A stretch of 64,000 nucleotides of DNA from Aliidiomarina celeris (GTDB lineage Bacteria > Pseudomonadota > Gammaproteobacteria > Enterobacterales > Alteromonadaceae): positions 620,001 through 684,000 of the forward strand of contig NZ_QMIL01000002.1 in the NCBI RefSeq assembly GCF_003316875.1. Direction: 5' to 3'. The notes beneath the pieces were generated by a model. The model saw nothing but the letters and a program-made list of their open reading frames with translations, made no database searches and had not been told where the DNA came from. The position numbers and the translations under genes are program-made. Shown piece by piece: positions 53,959 to 64,000 of the stretch (the stretch's first letter is position 1; each line of letters starts with the position of its first letter).

Positions 53959-55236
53959 GTGGCAAAAAACATTCAAGCAATTCGTGGTATGAATGACATT
54001 TTGCCTGCCGATACTCCACGTTGGCAGGCCTTGGAAGGCGTAATTCGGCGGTTAGTGGCGAGCTACGGTTACAGTGAAATTCGAATGCCCATTGTGGAGC
54101 AAACAGAACTCTTCAAACGTTCTATTGGTGAAGTGACCGATATTGTTGAAAAAGAAATGTATACCTTCGACGACCGCAATGGCGACAGCCTAACCCTGCG
54201 GCCAGAAGGTACTGCAAGTTGTGTGCGTGCCGGCAATGAACACGGGCTACTGTACAATCAGCAACAGCGGTTGTGGTATATGGGCCCTATGTTTCGTCAT
54301 GAGCGCCCGCAAAAAGGTCGCTATCGTCAGTTTCATCAAGTCGGCGTAGAAGCCTTCGGTTTGGCTGGGCCAGACATCGACGCCGAACTCATTATTATGA
54401 CGGCGCGGTTGTGGCGCGACTTGGGTATTGCCGAACACCTGCGCTTGGAACTGAATTCATTAGCTTCGAATGAAGCGCGCGCGGCGTATCGCTCCGCGCT
54501 AACCGACTATTTGCAAGCGCACCATGAACAACTCGACGAAGACAGTGTACGACGTTTAGCGACGAATCCGCTGCGTGTGTTGGATTCCAAGAACCCGGCT
54601 ATGGCAGAAATGCTCGCCGGTGCGCCGAAACTTTCTGAATATTGGGATGCCGAGTCGCGCGAACACTTTGCTCAGTTGTGTGAGCGTTTAACCGCCGCGG
54701 GCATTGAGTTTGTTCACAACGAACGGCTGGTACGTGGGCTCGACTATTACAATCGCACGGTGTTTGAATGGGTGACCGAAAGCCTCGGTGCACAAGGAAC
54801 TGTATGTGCAGGGGGTCGTTACGACGGCTTAGTGGCGCAACTGGGCGGCAAAGCTACCCCGGCGGTAGGCTTTGCTATGGGGTTAGAACGTTTGGCATTA
54901 ATGCTTGAGCAGGCGCAAACCCTGCCGGTGCGCGCAGAAGTAGACGTTTACCTTGCCGCTATGGGCGATGGTGCGGAACTTCCGGCGCTACGTGTTGCCG
55001 AAAAGCTTCGAGACACACTGCCAGGGCTTCGTGTTTTACAGCATTGCGGTGGCGGTAATTTTGGTAAGCAATTAAAGCGTGCCGACAAGTCGGGTGCGCA
55101 TGTTGCGCTTATTTTGGGTGAAAGTGAAATTGAGAACGATCAGTTCACCGTAAAGTATTTGCGCGAAGAAAAAGAACAGGAAACGGTCAACTGGAGCGAA
55201 CTGGTTGAACGGCTTAAATTTTTAGCATTAGGGTAA
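53959..55236 (+). CDS. hisS: Histidyl-tRNA synthetase
   Basis: HisS charges tRNA-His. The 425-residue class II synthetase shows motif 2 around [12 protein letters not shown] and [19 protein letters not shown], the histidine-specific signatures [15 protein letters not shown] and [15 protein letters not shown], motif 3 [11 protein letters not shown] and a C-terminal anticodon domain. The start is GTG at 53959, giving [16 protein letters not shown] as in relatives. Confidence 0.97.
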   Translation: MAKNIQAIRGMNDILPADTPRWQALEGVIRRLVASYGYSEIRMPIVEQTELFKRSIGEVTDIVEKEMYTFDDRNGDSLTLRPEGTASCVRAGNEHGLLYNQQQRLWYMGPMFRHERPQKGRYRQFHQVGVEAFGLAGPDIDAELIIMTARLWRDLGIAEHLRLELNSLASNEARAAYRSALTDYLQAHHEQLDEDSVRRLATNPLRVLDSKNPAMAEMLAGAPKLSEYWDAESREHFAQLCERLTAAGIEFVHNERLVRGLDYYNRTVFEWVTESLGAQGTVCAGGRYDGLVAQLGGKATPAVGFAMGLERLALMLEQAQTLPVRAEVDVYLAAMGDGAELPALRVAEKLRDTLPGLRVLQHCGGGNFGKQLKRADKSGAHVALILGESEIENDQFTVKYLREEKEQETVNWSELVERLKFLALG

Positions 55237-55249
55237 AGAGGAAACGCTC

Positions 55250-55867
55250 GTGGAACATGAAGATCAGCAGGTCGAACAGGTCAAGAAATTTATTAAGGAT
55301 TACGGTCCGTGGGTGGTTGCCGGCTTAGTTATCGGCCTTGGCGCAATGTTCGGATGGAGAAGCTATCAGGGCGCGCAAGCGGCCGACGCACAGAACCGAA
55401 CCCAAGCCTACCAAACTACCCTGCAACAGCTTCAGCAGGTAGAAACACTAAGCGAAGCGAACTTTGCCGACGACGTTCTGGCTGAGCTCGCCGGTAGTGA
55501 GCAGGGCGCATTAACGCGGTTGCAATTAGCGAGTAAAGCGGTGGCCGAGCAGAATCTTGAAGCGGCAAGCGACTTATTGCAAAAGGCCTATACAGAAACC
55601 GAACATGGCGAGTTAAAGAGCCTTATTTCTTTGCGTTTAGCGCGCATTGAAATTGCACGGAACAACTTTGACGCGGCAAATACAGCCTTGCAACAAGTTG
55701 TGAGTGAATCTTTTGCCGCGATGAAAGCGGAAGTACAAGGCGACTTATACTTTGCCCAAGGGCAAACTGAACAAGCGCGAGCGGCTTATGAAGAAGCGGT
55801 AGCACTGGCCAGTGAGGGCGTGAATCCATTCTTGCAAATGAAACTCGATAACTTGGCGGCGAATTAA
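55250..55867 (+). CDS. yfgM: YfgM, ancillary SecYEG translocon subunit
   Basis: YfgM is a single-span membrane protein with a periplasmic TPR-like domain that works with PpiD at the SecYEG translocon. The 205-residue protein has a short cytoplasmic start (HEDQQVEQVKKFIKDYG), a membrane helix (WVVAGLVIGLGAMFGW) and repeated helical pairs after it. The start is GTG at 55250 with GAGG eight bases upstream. Its stop overlaps the bamB start by one base. Confidence 0.92.
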   Translation: MEHEDQQVEQVKKFIKDYGPWVVAGLVIGLGAMFGWRSYQGAQAADAQNRTQAYQTTLQQLQQVETLSEANFADDVLAELAGSEQGALTRLQLASKAVAEQNLEAASDLLQKAYTETEHGELKSLISLRLARIEIARNNFDAANTALQQVVSESFAAMKAEVQGDLYFAQGQTEQARAAYEEAVALASEGVNPFLQMKLDNLAAN

Positions 55868-57063
55868 TGAAGTATGCAATGAAATTTGGGCTTGCTCTTG
55901 CCGCTGTGCTTGCGTTTACGTCGGCCTGCTCAATGCAGCCTAAACGTCAGCAACATGCAGATTTACAAGAGATAACACCGAAAATTCAAACCGAAGTGGT
56001 GTGGTCGAAGCGCATTGGTGTAGGCAGTGAAGAGCACTTTACGCAACTGCAGCCTGCGGTGAGCGACGATGTAATTTACGCCGCTGATCGGCACGGTTTA
56101 GTGGTGGCGATGTCGGTTAACGACGGCTCGCGGTTGTGGGAGCGCAAACTTGAAGAGAAGCCGAGATTACTAGAGCGGTTCCCGCGTAGCGAGTCGGCTC
56201 GGTTGGTGGCGGGCCCGGTAGTTGCCGGCAACTTTCTCTATTTGTCGTCTGAAAATGGCCAAGTATATAAACTGAACAAAACCAGCGGTGAAACTGAGTG
56301 GGTCGCAGAGTTAAGCGGCGAAGTGTTGTCGCCCGTTACTGTAGCGGCGGACCACGTGTTACTTCAACAAGGCAATGGCTTTGTCGTGGCATTGCGCGAC
56401 AGCGACGGCTCCCTCGTGTGGCAGTTTGAAGAAGAAACCCCAATTCTTGCGTTACGCAGTGTTTCGCGGCCCGCTTTTAGTCAAGGTGGCGTGCTGGTTG
56501 GAACCGGCACTGGCAAATTACAGGTACTGTTGCTTGAAGGTGGTCGGCTCGCGTGGGAACAACGTATTTCAGCGCCCACAGGAACCTCTGATCTGGAGCG
56601 TATGACCGACGTAGACGGCACGCCGTTAATTGTTGGCTCCACTGTTTATGTGGCGGCCTATAACGGCGAAACCGCAGCACTCGACCTAATGAGCGGTGAA
56701 GTACAATGGAAACGTGACTATTCGAGTGCAGGCTCAATTCAACTGATACGTAATCGGTTGTTTATGACCGATCAGCAAAGCCATATTATTGCCTTTGACC
56801 GCTTCAGTGGAATTGAACGCTGGCGCAATGACAGTTTGTTTTATCGTTCTTTAACACCGGTCACCGAACACGGCGGTAGCTTGGCGGCAGGCGACCGCTT
56901 TGGCTATATGCACTGGTTCGACGTAAATACCGGTGAATTAGTGGGGCGACTCGAACTCGACGAAGGTACGCCGATTCGCACCGCACCTGTGCGCGCAGGG
57001 CAACATATTGTGGTGCAAACTGCCTCTGGGCATATTTATTTAATTGAACAGCGTGAAATTTAA
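55867..57063 (+). CDS. bamB: Outer-membrane assembly lipoprotein BamB
   Basis: BamB is a lipoprotein of the BAM complex that inserts beta-barrels into the outer membrane. The 398-residue protein has a lipobox, AVLAFTSACSMQ, with the acylated Cys at about residue 21. Eight PQQ-like blades follow, with recurring tryptophan motifs such as DGSRLWERKL, SGETEWVAEL and DGSLVWQFEE. It overlaps yfgM by one base and precedes der after 21 bases, as in E. coli. Confidence 0.95.
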   Translation: MKYAMKFGLALAAVLAFTSACSMQPKRQQHADLQEITPKIQTEVVWSKRIGVGSEEHFTQLQPAVSDDVIYAADRHGLVVAMSVNDGSRLWERKLEEKPRLLERFPRSESARLVAGPVVAGNFLYLSSENGQVYKLNKTSGETEWVAELSGEVLSPVTVAADHVLLQQGNGFVVALRDSDGSLVWQFEEETPILALRSVSRPAFSQGGVLVGTGTGKLQVLLLEGGRLAWEQRISAPTGTSDLERMTDVDGTPLIVGSTVYVAAYNGETAALDLMSGEVQWKRDYSSAGSIQLIRNRLFMTDQQSHIIAFDRFSGIERWRNDSLFYRSLTPVTEHGGSLAAGDRFGYMHWFDVNTGELVGRLELDEGTPIRTAPVRAGQHIVVQTASGHIYLIEQREI

Positions 57064-57084
57064 CACGCTCAGGAAAAACCATAG

Positions 57085-58524
57085 ATGTTACCTGTAGTGG
57101 CCTTGGTGGGCCGACCCAATGTAGGAAAATCGACGCTTTTTAATCGTCTAACCAATAGCCGTGACGCGCTGGTGGCCGACTTCCCGGGGCTTACTCGAGA
57201 TCGGCAATATGGCTCGGCGCGTTATGAAGGCTTTCAGTTCATTGTGGTCGACACCGGTGGTATTCAAGGCGACGAGCAGGGCCTCGATCGGCTTATGGCG
57301 GAGCAGTCTTTGCAGGCCGTGCACGAAGCCGATTTAGTGCTTTTCTTGGTCGATGCGCGTGACGGCCTTACAGCTTCTGACGAATACTTGGCCGACTACC
57401 TACGGCGACAAGAGAAGCCGGTTGTACTGGTCGCCAACAAAGTAGACGGACTGGACGGTGACTCCGCAAGTGCGGAGTTCTATAAGTTGGGACTTGGTGA
57501 TGTTTGGCAAATTGCTGCGGCGCATGGCCGCGGCGTGTCGAAATTACTGCAGCACGGCTTTGACCCTCTATTGGAAACCTTCCCAGGCCTGCAACAGCAG
57601 CCGGACGAGCCGCTCGACATAGATGAAGACACGGGTTTTGTTGCTCCAGATCCAGACACCCCCATTAAGCTTGCCATTGTTGGGCGGCCTAATGTGGGTA
57701 AGTCGACACTCACGAATCGTATTTTGGGTGAAGAGCGCGTGGTGGTATTCGACATGCCCGGCACTACGCGTGACAGCGTTTATATTCCGATGGAGCGAGA
57801 CGGCCAAGCCTATACCTTGATCGATACAGCCGGCGTTCGTCGGCGTGGTCGCATTGGCGAGGCGGTAGAAAAGTTCTCGGTCGTAAAAACGTTGCAAGCG
57901 ATTGAAGACGCGAACGTAGTGATTATGGTGATCGACGCCCGCGAGTCGATTGGCGATCAAGACCTAAATTTGCTGGGATTTGTGTTAAATGCAGGGCGTT
58001 CGGTCGTTATTGCGGTGAATAAGTGGGATGGTTTGGAAGCCGACGCAAAACAATGGGTGAAAGACGAACTCGATCGTCGCCTTGGTTTTGTGGATTTCGC
58101 GCGCATTCACTTTATTTCCGCATTACACGGCACCAATGTTGGTCATTTATTTGAGTCGGTGAAAGAGGCCTACGCCAGTGCGACGCAGCGGGTAGGTACT
58201 TCGCAGCTTACGCGCATTATGGAGTCGGCGGTAGATGAGCATCAACCGCCATTAGTACGGGGTCGCCGCGTGAAACTCAAATACGCGCATGCCGGTGGCT
58301 ACAACCCACCGCGTATTGTTATTCATGGTAACCAAGTGAATGACTTGCCAGAAAGCTACAAAAGGTTTTTGATCAATTACTTCAGGCGTTCCCTCAAGCT
58401 TATGGGGACGCCGATTAAAATTGAGTTTAGAGCCGGCGATAATCCCTTTGCCGGCCGTAAGAACAAACTCAGCATGTCGCAACAACGCAAGCGCAAACGC
58501 ATGATGCGGTTTGTGAAAAAATAG
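57085..58524 (+). CDS. der: Ribosome-assembly GTPase Der (EngA)
   Basis: Der is an essential GTPase with two tandem G domains that acts in 50S assembly. The 479-residue protein shows G1 [14 protein letters not shown] near residue 9 and again [14 protein letters not shown] near residue 200. G3 is DTGGIQ and DTAGVR; G4 is ANKVDGLD and [11 protein letters not shown]-like C-terminal domain ends with a basic tail. It is convergent with hslO, with two bases between stops. Confidence 0.97.
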   Translation: MLPVVALVGRPNVGKSTLFNRLTNSRDALVADFPGLTRDRQYGSARYEGFQFIVVDTGGIQGDEQGLDRLMAEQSLQAVHEADLVLFLVDARDGLTASDEYLADYLRRQEKPVVLVANKVDGLDGDSASAEFYKLGLGDVWQIAAAHGRGVSKLLQHGFDPLLETFPGLQQQPDEPLDIDEDTGFVAPDPDTPIKLAIVGRPNVGKSTLTNRILGEERVVVFDMPGTTRDSVYIPMERDGQAYTLIDTAGVRRRGRIGEAVEKFSVVKTLQAIEDANVVIMVIDARESIGDQDLNLLGFVLNAGRSVVIAVNKWDGLEADAKQWVKDELDRRLGFVDFARIHFISALHGTNVGHLFESVKEAYASATQRVGTSQLTRIMESAVDEHQPPLVRGRRVKLKYAHAGGYNPPRIVIHGNQVNDLPESYKRFLINYFRRSLKLMGTPIKIEFRAGDNPFAGRKNKLSMSQQRKRKRMMRFVKK

Positions 58525-58526
58525 CG

Positions 58527-59393
58527 TTACTGGCTTTGGGCGGGCGCGTCGTGTCCGTCCAATGCTTCCACGTCTATGGTGTCGTAGTGGTACTCGGTTA
58601 AACAGTAGTCGCAGGTAAGGGTTAGCTTACCGTCTTGGACAATAATTTCTCTTAGTTCATCTCGAGCAATGCTGCGTAGTGCGGTTGCCGTGCGTTCACG
58701 CGAGCAGCCACAACGAAAACTCACGTGTTGTGGCGGGTACAGTACAACGTCGTCTTCATGGTACAAACGGCGCAGAATTTCCACTGCAGGTAATTGATTT
58801 GCCTCTTCCGTAGTCAGGGTGTCGGCGAGCGTTACCGTGTGTTCATAACCATGGTCGTCAACTTGGGTTCCCGGCAGCACTTGCAGCAACATACCCGCAC
58901 AGGTGTTATGCTCGGGGTCAATATAGGTCCAAATGCGAGTTGGTAGTTGTTCTGACTGTGCGAAGTAGCGCTCAACCGCCGTAGCAAGCTGATTGTCTTC
59001 TATTTTAACCATACCTTGATAACGTTCGCCTTGCTCGGGGGTAAGCGTAATAATTAACAGCGCGTCGTCACCAAGCATGGCTTGTAAACTACTCTCCTCA
59101 ACGTTCCCTGTGGTGCGAGCAACACCGCGTAGCGAGAGGTCGTGGCTGCCATTCACTGTGGCAAAGTTAAGCGCACCGCTGCCTTGCAGCTGCACGTTAA
59201 TGTGGCCTTTAAATTTGAGTGTGGCGGTGAGCATGCTGGTTACTACCAGTAATTCGCCGAGTAACGCCGCAACAGCAGGCGGATAATCATGACCCGCAAT
59301 AAGTTGCTGGTAAGTGTCGGATAGCTGTACGAGCTCTCCGCGCACATTATGGTGGTCGAAGGTAAAGCGATGCAGTTCATTCTTCAAAGTCAT
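58527..59393 (-). CDS. hslO: Redox-regulated chaperone Hsp33
   Basis: Hsp33 is a cytoplasmic holdase switched on by oxidation of a zinc centre. The 288-residue protein keeps the four zinc cysteines in SFRCGCSRE and LTCDYCLTEY (CxC and CxxC) near residues 235-270. The N-terminal substrate domain begins MTLKNELHRFTFDHHNVRGE. It lies eight bases after hslR on the same strand, the E. coli order. Confidence 0.95.
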   Translation of the reverse strand: MTLKNELHRFTFDHHNVRGELVQLSDTYQQLIAGHDYPPAVAALLGELLVVTSMLTATLKFKGHINVQLQGSGALNFATVNGSHDLSLRGVARTTGNVEESSLQAMLGDDALLIITLTPEQGERYQGMVKIEDNQLATAVERYFAQSEQLPTRIWTYIDPEHNTCAGMLLQVLPGTQVDDHGYEHTVTLADTLTTEEANQLPAVEILRRLYHEDDVVLYPPQHVSFRCGCSRERTATALRSIARDELREIIVQDGKLTLTCDYCLTEYHYDTIDVEALDGHDAPAQSQ

Positions 59394-59401
59394 TAGCTTG
59401 C

Positions 59402-59785
59402 CTATTGGTGCTTAAATTTAATCAGCTCTCGACGTTGTTTCTTATCGGGCCGTTGGTCTGGGTGCGGATTATATAACGCATTGGCTTTGCGCGCTGCCGC
59501 ATTTGCTTCACGTTTTGCAATGCTGGTTGGGGTTTCCTCATACAATGTGGCGGCTTGTGTTGCGTTGCCGCGCTTTTCACTGAGTGCGATGACCACCACG
59601 GTCATGCGGTCGTAACCCTTGGGGAGTTCAATTTCTGCGCCAATCTCCACTGTTTTCGCGGGCTTTGTGCGTTGCCCATTGTAGTGAACTTTTCCAGCCT
59701 GTATGGTTGAACGAGAAAGCGCTCTGGTTTTAAAAAAGCGCGCAGCCCAAAGCCATTTGTCTAGTCGTACGACGGGCTCGCTCAT
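59402..59785 (-). CDS. hslR: Ribosome-associated heat-shock protein Hsp15
   Basis: Hsp15 recycles 50S subunits that carry a stalled peptidyl-tRNA. The 127-residue protein has an N-terminal S4 RNA-binding domain, VRLDKWLWAARFFKTRALSR and AGKVHYNGQR, and a basic C-terminal tail (NPHPDQRPDKKQRRELIKFK). AAGGAG lies close before the ATG. It heads an operon with hslO and is divergent from the type II secretion genes. Confidence 0.94.
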   Translation of the reverse strand: MSEPVVRLDKWLWAARFFKTRALSRSTIQAGKVHYNGQRTKPAKTVEIGAEIELPKGYDRMTVVVIALSEKRGNATQAATLYEETPTSIAKREANAAARKANALYNPHPDQRPDKKQRRELIKFKHQ

Positions 59786-59990
59786 GGGGGCTCCTTAACT
59801 GTGAAAACAATATATTTTGAAACAATTTGTGGTCATACTGCTACTGAAACTCAAGCGTATTGCAGTGTAACATGAAGTAAAAGGGTGCAGGCAGTGGGGA
59901 ATATTTATTGCCTTGTGTTGATGTTATCAGGTTGTTGCATTCGCCTGAGGGGTATAGAATGGCTTGCCAAATCCGAGAATTATTATAATT

Positions 59991-60890
59991 GTGCTACAAC
60001 TGTCATCAATAAAATCTAAATGGTTCGCGAACAACGCGGGTACAGCCTATTTTCGTTGGGCTTCGGCAACAGCTTCGCTGATCATGGTCGCCTTTGCAGC
60101 GTGGCTGGCTGGCGGTTTGTTTTGGAGCTTATTTACACCAGCACCGAATGTCGCGGCGGTATCGGTGCAAGCAACGCCGCAGCCGAGTGCAGGTTCGGCG
60201 GTAAATGTGAGCACCATTCAACAGCTCCATTTATTTGGTCAGCAAGGTGTTGCGCCGGTTCGTAATACGCAAACCACAGACGCACCAGAAACCACCCTGA
60301 ATATACGTTTGGTTGGCGTAACAGCGAGCTCGAATCCGAATTTGTCGGCAGCCATTATTCAGCAAGGTTCGAATCAGCAAACCTACATTCCGGGCGATAC
60401 CGTTGCAGGCTCGCGTGCAGTGGTGCAGGAAATATTGAGTGACCGGGTATTGTTGAATCATAACAATCGCACTGAAATTTTATGGATCGAAGGCCGCGAC
60501 GGTAGCGAAGTGAGCCTCAATGTAATGTCGCAGGCCCCCACAGAAACAGAAGCCGAGCAAAACCTTACAGACGAGCCTACAAGTGAAATTACCGAGGCAG
60601 ATTTAAGTAGCGCTCAATTGGAAATATTAGAGCTGATATCCATTACCCCGCAGCCCGGTGGCAATGGCTTAATTGGCTATCGGTTAGCCCCGCGTGGCGA
60701 CGACACCCTATTTCGTGAACTTGGCTTACGAGCGGGCGACTTAGCCGTGTCTATTAATGGTTACGATTTAACAGATATGGCCGAAGCAATGCAGCTTATG
60801 AATGAGTTGCAGGGTTTGAGCCAAGCACAAATACGCGTGCTCAGAGACGGTGAGTATGTAGATATCGACGTTTACATACCAACAGAATAG
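59991..60890 (+). CDS. gspC: Type II secretion protein GspC
   Basis: GspC bridges the inner-membrane platform and the GspD secretin. The protein has an N-terminal membrane helix (SLIMVAFAAWLAGGLFWSLF), a homology-region domain (about 70-150, with IRLVGVTASSNPNLSAAII) and a C-terminal PDZ-like domain (YRLAPRGDDTLFRELGLRAGDLAVSINGYDL). The start is uncertain: GTG 59991 (299 residues) is preferred, since TATAGA-like promoter sequence near 59953 would put the transcript start near the alternative TTG at 59964. It is the first gene of the gsp operon. Confidence 0.88.
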   Translation: MLQLSSIKSKWFANNAGTAYFRWASATASLIMVAFAAWLAGGLFWSLFTPAPNVAAVSVQATPQPSAGSAVNVSTIQQLHLFGQQGVAPVRNTQTTDAPETTLNIRLVGVTASSNPNLSAAIIQQGSNQQTYIPGDTVAGSRAVVQEILSDRVLLNHNNRTEILWIEGRDGSEVSLNVMSQAPTETEAEQNLTDEPTSEITEADLSSAQLEILELISITPQPGGNGLIGYRLAPRGDDTLFRELGLRAGDLAVSINGYDLTDMAEAMQLMNELQGLSQAQIRVLRDGEYVDIDVYIPTE

Positions 60891-60900
60891 GTAAAACAGA

Positions 60901-62961
60901 ATGCAAGTATTAAAACGTATGGCAGCCGCCGCTTTCGCAGCATCTCTTGTGTTTAGCGTGCCCACTTTTGCGCAACCCGCAGAGGAGTTTTCTGCCAGCT
61001 TTCGGAACACCGACATCAATGAATTTATTCAGGTCGTCAGCCGTAATTTAGAAAAAACTATTATTGTGGATCCTGAGGTACGCGGGCGCGTGAACGTTCG
61101 CAGTTACGACGTGATGACTCGAGACCAGTATTATTCATTTTTCCTCAATGTATTGTCGGTGTATGGCTATGCTGTGGTGGAAATGGACACCGGGCCACTA
61201 AAAGTCATTCGTGATCGCGACGCAAAAAATGCACCCACGCCAGTCGTAGACGACGAAGGCACGTTAGGGGACGAATGGGTAACCCGCGTGGTACCTGTGC
61301 GTAACGTGTCGGTGCGTGAACTCGCTCCTTTATTACGCCAGTTAAATGACCAAACCGCCGGTGGCGCGGTTATGAACTACGACGTGTCGAACGTTATTAT
61401 GATTACCGGCCGTGCTGCGAACGTAAATCGGCTCGCTCAAATTATTCAACGCGTTGATCGGGTGGGCGATCAAGACGTGGAAATTGTTCAGCTTGAATTT
61501 GCCTCAGCCTCAGAAATGGTGCGTATTGCCCAAAGCGTATTTGCCCAGCAGGGGACAGGTACACCAGAAATGTTAGTGCCGCGGTTGGTCGCCGACGAAC
61601 GAACGAACCGAGTGTTAGTGAGCGGCGAAACGCGCGCCCGAGAGCGCGTGGTGCGTTTAATTCGCCAGCTCGACCAAGAAATGCAAACCAGCGGCAATAC
61701 CCGCGTGTTCTATTTACGCTACGCCAAAGCAGAAGAAATGGTGAATTTACTGCGTGGTATGACCGACACCCTGATTGCCGAAGAACAACGTGCCGCTAGC
61801 GGTAGTGGCCAAACGGGCGGTGGCAGCGCGGCACGCCGCGGTGCAGAAGTGAGTATTGAAGCGCATGAGTCGACCAATGCCTTGGTGGTAACGGCGCAAC
61901 CGGACATGCTTCGGGCCATTGAAGACGTGGTGGGGCAATTGGATATTCGCCGCGCGCAAGTGTTGGTGGAAGCTATTATTGTTGAAGTGTTTGAAGGCGA
62001 CGGCACCAATTTTGGGATTCAGTGGATCAGTGAAGACTATGGCATGACCCAATACACTACCGGTAACCAAGTACCTTTAGGGGCCTTGGCGGTGGCGGTA
62101 GAGCAGGCGCGGGATCGGCCAGGTGCAGAAGTAACCCGCGTAGACAATGCCGGTAACCCTTTTACCGAACGCCAACCTGATCAACAAGGTGACTTGTCTC
62201 TTCTCGCGCAGTTACTCGGCTCAGCCAATGGCTTGTTGTTCGGAACCGTGCAAGACAGTTGGGCCGCTGTGGTGCAAGCGGTGGCGACAAACACCAACTC
62301 GAATATTTTGTCGGCCCCTAGTATCACTACGCTCGACAACCAAGAAGCAGTATTTTTGGTCGGGCAAGAGGTTCCAACCTTAACCGGCTCAACCGCAGGC
62401 TCGAACAATACTAACCCCTTCCAAACCGTAGAGCGGCGAGAAATTGGTATTCGGTTGCGGGTTACACCACAAATTAATGAAGGCGACTCGGTGCAATTGC
62501 AAATTGAGCAAGAAGTGTCGAGTATTGCAGGCTCAACGTCAGTAGACGTAACCTTTAACAAGCGTGAATTGCAAACCACGGTGTTGGCGAATGACGGCGA
62601 TACGATTGTGCTCGGCGGCTTAATTGACGAAGACGTACAAGAAAGCCTTTCAAAAGTACCTTTGCTCGGGAACCTGCCGGTGATTGGACATTTGTTTAAG
62701 TCGACCAGCGTAACCACTCGCAAGCGTAACTTGATGGTATTTATTCGCCCTACCATTGTGCGTGATGATGCCACCATGGGCAGTTTAAGCCAGCGTAAAT
62801 ACAGCTATATTCGCGCCCAACAGCTCATGCAACAGGAACGCGGCTTGTCATTGCGCAGCAGAGACACCGTGCCAGTTATTCCAGAATGGCCAGAAGGCAC
62901 GCCGATGCCGGAAAGCTTTGAGCGTTTGTTAGAGCAGCGCCGTAATAACAATGACAATTAA
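60901..62961 (+). CDS. gspD: Type II secretion secretin GspD
   Basis: GspD forms the outer-membrane channel of the type II secretion system. The 686-residue protein has a signal peptide (RMAAAAFAASLVFSVPTFAQP). N0 to N3 domains follow, with recurrent motifs such as VPVRNVSVRELAPLLRQL and LVVTAQPDMLRAIEDVVGQLD. The secretin core has VPLLGNLPVIGHLFKSTS and NLMVFIRPTIV. It begins ten bases after gspC. A short Gly/Ser loop near residue 305 is normal for the family. Confidence 0.96.
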   Translation: MQVLKRMAAAAFAASLVFSVPTFAQPAEEFSASFRNTDINEFIQVVSRNLEKTIIVDPEVRGRVNVRSYDVMTRDQYYSFFLNVLSVYGYAVVEMDTGPLKVIRDRDAKNAPTPVVDDEGTLGDEWVTRVVPVRNVSVRELAPLLRQLNDQTAGGAVMNYDVSNVIMITGRAANVNRLAQIIQRVDRVGDQDVEIVQLEFASASEMVRIAQSVFAQQGTGTPEMLVPRLVADERTNRVLVSGETRARERVVRLIRQLDQEMQTSGNTRVFYLRYAKAEEMVNLLRGMTDTLIAEEQRAASGSGQTGGGSAARRGAEVSIEAHESTNALVVTAQPDMLRAIEDVVGQLDIRRAQVLVEAIIVEVFEGDGTNFGIQWISEDYGMTQYTTGNQVPLGALAVAVEQARDRPGAEVTRVDNAGNPFTERQPDQQGDLSLLAQLLGSANGLLFGTVQDSWAAVVQAVATNTNSNILSAPSITTLDNQEAVFLVGQEVPTLTGSTAGSNNTNPFQTVERREIGIRLRVTPQINEGDSVQLQIEQEVSSIAGSTSVDVTFNKRELQTTVLANDGDTIVLGGLIDEDVQESLSKVPLLGNLPVIGHLFKSTSVTTRKRNLMVFIRPTIVRDDATMGSLSQRKYSYIRAQQLMQQERGLSLRSRDTVPVIPEWPEGTPMPESFERLLEQRRNNNDN

Positions 62962-62990
62962 TTTGCCAGTAGCAATGAAGTAGGAATTTT

Positions 62991-64000
62991 ATGTCGACGC
63001 ACATGCCAACAGAGCCGATGGAAACAGACACCGACGCGGTGATCATGGTGAACGAGCAAGAAGCCGTGTTACCGCCGCAGGCTGTGCGGGTGCCGTTTTC
63101 CTACGCGAAGCGAAATGGTGCGGTGTTAATTTGGCAAGACGGCGAGGCTATTCTGCATACTCGAGAAACGGTTCGGCTGGAGGTTTTGCATGAAATTCGC
63201 CGCATGTCTGGCGTGCAGTTTAAAGTATCGGCGCACCCCACCGACGAGTTTGACTCGATTTTAGGCCAAGCTTACCAGCGCGACTCGTCAGAAGCGAAGC
63301 AGTTGATGGAAGACATTGGCAACGAAGTGAATTTGTTCTCGTTGGCAGAAGAGCTACCGAAAACCGAAGACTTACTGGACAGCGAAGACGACGCGCCAAT
63401 TATCAAGCTCATCAACGCCATGCTGAGTGAAGCCATTAAGGAAGGGGCGTCCGATATTCATATCGAAACCTTTGAGAAAGACTTAATTATTCGCTTTCGG
63501 ATCGACGGTGTGTTGCGTGAAATTTTGCGCCCGCATCGTAAGCTTGCGTCGTTACTGGTGAGCCGTATTAAAGTAATGGCCCAGCTCGATATTGCAGAAA
63601 AGCGAGTGCCACAAGACGGGCGGATTTCTTTACTTATTGCAGGTCGAGCGGTCGACGTGCGGGTGTCGACCATGCCGTCGAACCATGGTGAGCGGGTAGT
63701 ACTGCGTTTACTCGACAAAAACAACGCACGGCTCGATCTTATGCAACTTGGCATGACCGCGGCGAATCGTGCTGTTTTCTCAGAGCTGATTCGCAAGCCC
63801 CACGGTATTATTCTGGTAACAGGGCCAACTGGCTCAGGGAAAAGTACCACTCTGTATGCAGGCTTGTCTGAAATTAATACCAAAGACCGCAATATACTCA
63901 CAGTGGAAGACCCGATTGAATATGCGCTCGAAGGTATAGGTCAAACGCAGGTGAATCCGCGCGTTGATATGACCTTTGCGCGCGGCTTGCGGGCTATTTT
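62991..64000 (+). CDS. gspE: Type II secretion ATPase GspE, 3' truncated by the window
   Basis: The frame opens at ATG 62991, with TAGGA six bases upstream, and stays open to the last base (336 codons). GspE is the cytoplasmic ATPase that powers pseudopilus assembly. The N-terminal domain (about 25-130) leads to [34 protein letters not shown] and the Walker [18 protein letters not shown] near residues 279-290. The Asp-box segment [19 protein letters not shown] follows. The Walker B, zinc motif and C-terminus lie beyond the window. The first 25 residues are acidic and unusual but typical of variable starts. Confidence 0.95.
   Translation, partial: MSTHMPTEPMETDTDAVIMVNEQEAVLPPQAVRVPFSYAKRNGAVLIWQDGEAILHTRETVRLEVLHEIRRMSGVQFKVSAHPTDEFDSILGQAYQRDSSEAKQLMEDIGNEVNLFSLAEELPKTEDLLDSEDDAPIIKLINAMLSEAIKEGASDIHIETFEKDLIIRFRIDGVLREILRPHRKLASLLVSRIKVMAQLDIAEKRVPQDGRISLLIAGRAVDVRVSTMPSNHGERVVLRLLDKNNARLDLMQLGMTAANRAVFSELIRKPHGIILVTGPTGSGKSTTLYAGLSEINTKDRNILTVEDPIEYALEGIGQTQVNPRVDMTFARGLRAI

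Overview
The window looks like chromosome from a marine gammaproteobacterium of the order Alteromonadales, most likely the Idiomarinaceae (Idiomarina / Pseudidiomarina type). This is an inference from gene content and order. Housekeeping blocks follow the Escherichia coli order: argR|mdh, ispB|rplU-rpmA, mutH|rppH-ptsP-lgt-thyA, rlmN-rodZ-ispG-hisS-yfgM-bamB-der and hslR-hslO. Between them lie families typical of Alteromonadales: DUF3545, DUF2982, DUF3718, a stand-alone HPt beside arcA, and DUF1302. I saw no rRNA, tRNA, CRISPR array, insertion sequence or prophage. Coding density is very high and many genes overlap by 1 to 4 bases.

Layout. 1-2139: end of a surface-polysaccharide locus (nucleotide-sugar dehydrogenase tail, glycosyltransferase, divergent YfeX/DyP-type peroxidase). 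2136-9507: argR, mdh, a chemoreceptor gene broken by an in-frame TAG, ispB, rplU-rpmA, cgtA, folA. 9611-13503: secreted DUF3718 protein, then an exported S33-type hydrolase followed by a NatAB-like ABC exporter; the hydrolase is preceded by two matching operator-like palindromes. 13500-17879 (minus): adenosine kinase, ahcY, a GNAT acetyltransferase and an FAD amine oxidase in one tight operon. 17970-19490 (minus): CobD/AmpE-like membrane protein and DUF2726 protein.

19712-26415 is a signalling block: a stand-alone HPt protein convergent with arcA, a sensor kinase, rsmC, a FapA/DUF342 protein, a second HPt-like protein and a FlgO-type lipoprotein. 26501-30524 (minus) joins DUF432, an MscS channel, a RimB-type protease, RimK and an AstE/aspartoacylase-like zinc enzyme; an EAL phosphodiesterase sits just beyond on the other strand. 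31324-38378: DUF2982, an unlisted 42-residue CPFC membrane protein, mutH, rppH-ptsP, a TauE/SafE permease, lgt and thyA. 38387-41091: REC-CheX regulator, PAS protein, tcdA and csdE.

41289-50267: etfBA, a DUF1302 outer-membrane protein, ung, DUF3545, suhB, trmJ directly coupled to an iscS-type desulfurase, msrA and ndk. 50383-58524: rlmN (preceded by a perfect 15-bp inverted repeat over its promoter), rodZ, ispG, hisS, yfgM, bamB and der. 58527-64000: hslO-hslR, and divergently the start of the type II secretion operon gspC-gspD-gspE, with gspE running off the end.

The most notable points are the two phased palindromes before the hydrolase/exporter genes, the MscS-RimB-RimK-AstE gene cluster, the Arc-type relay parts, the peroxidase without its usual catalytic motif, the nonsense-interrupted chemoreceptor, the trmJ-iscS pair without iscR or iscU, and the inverted repeat before rlmN.
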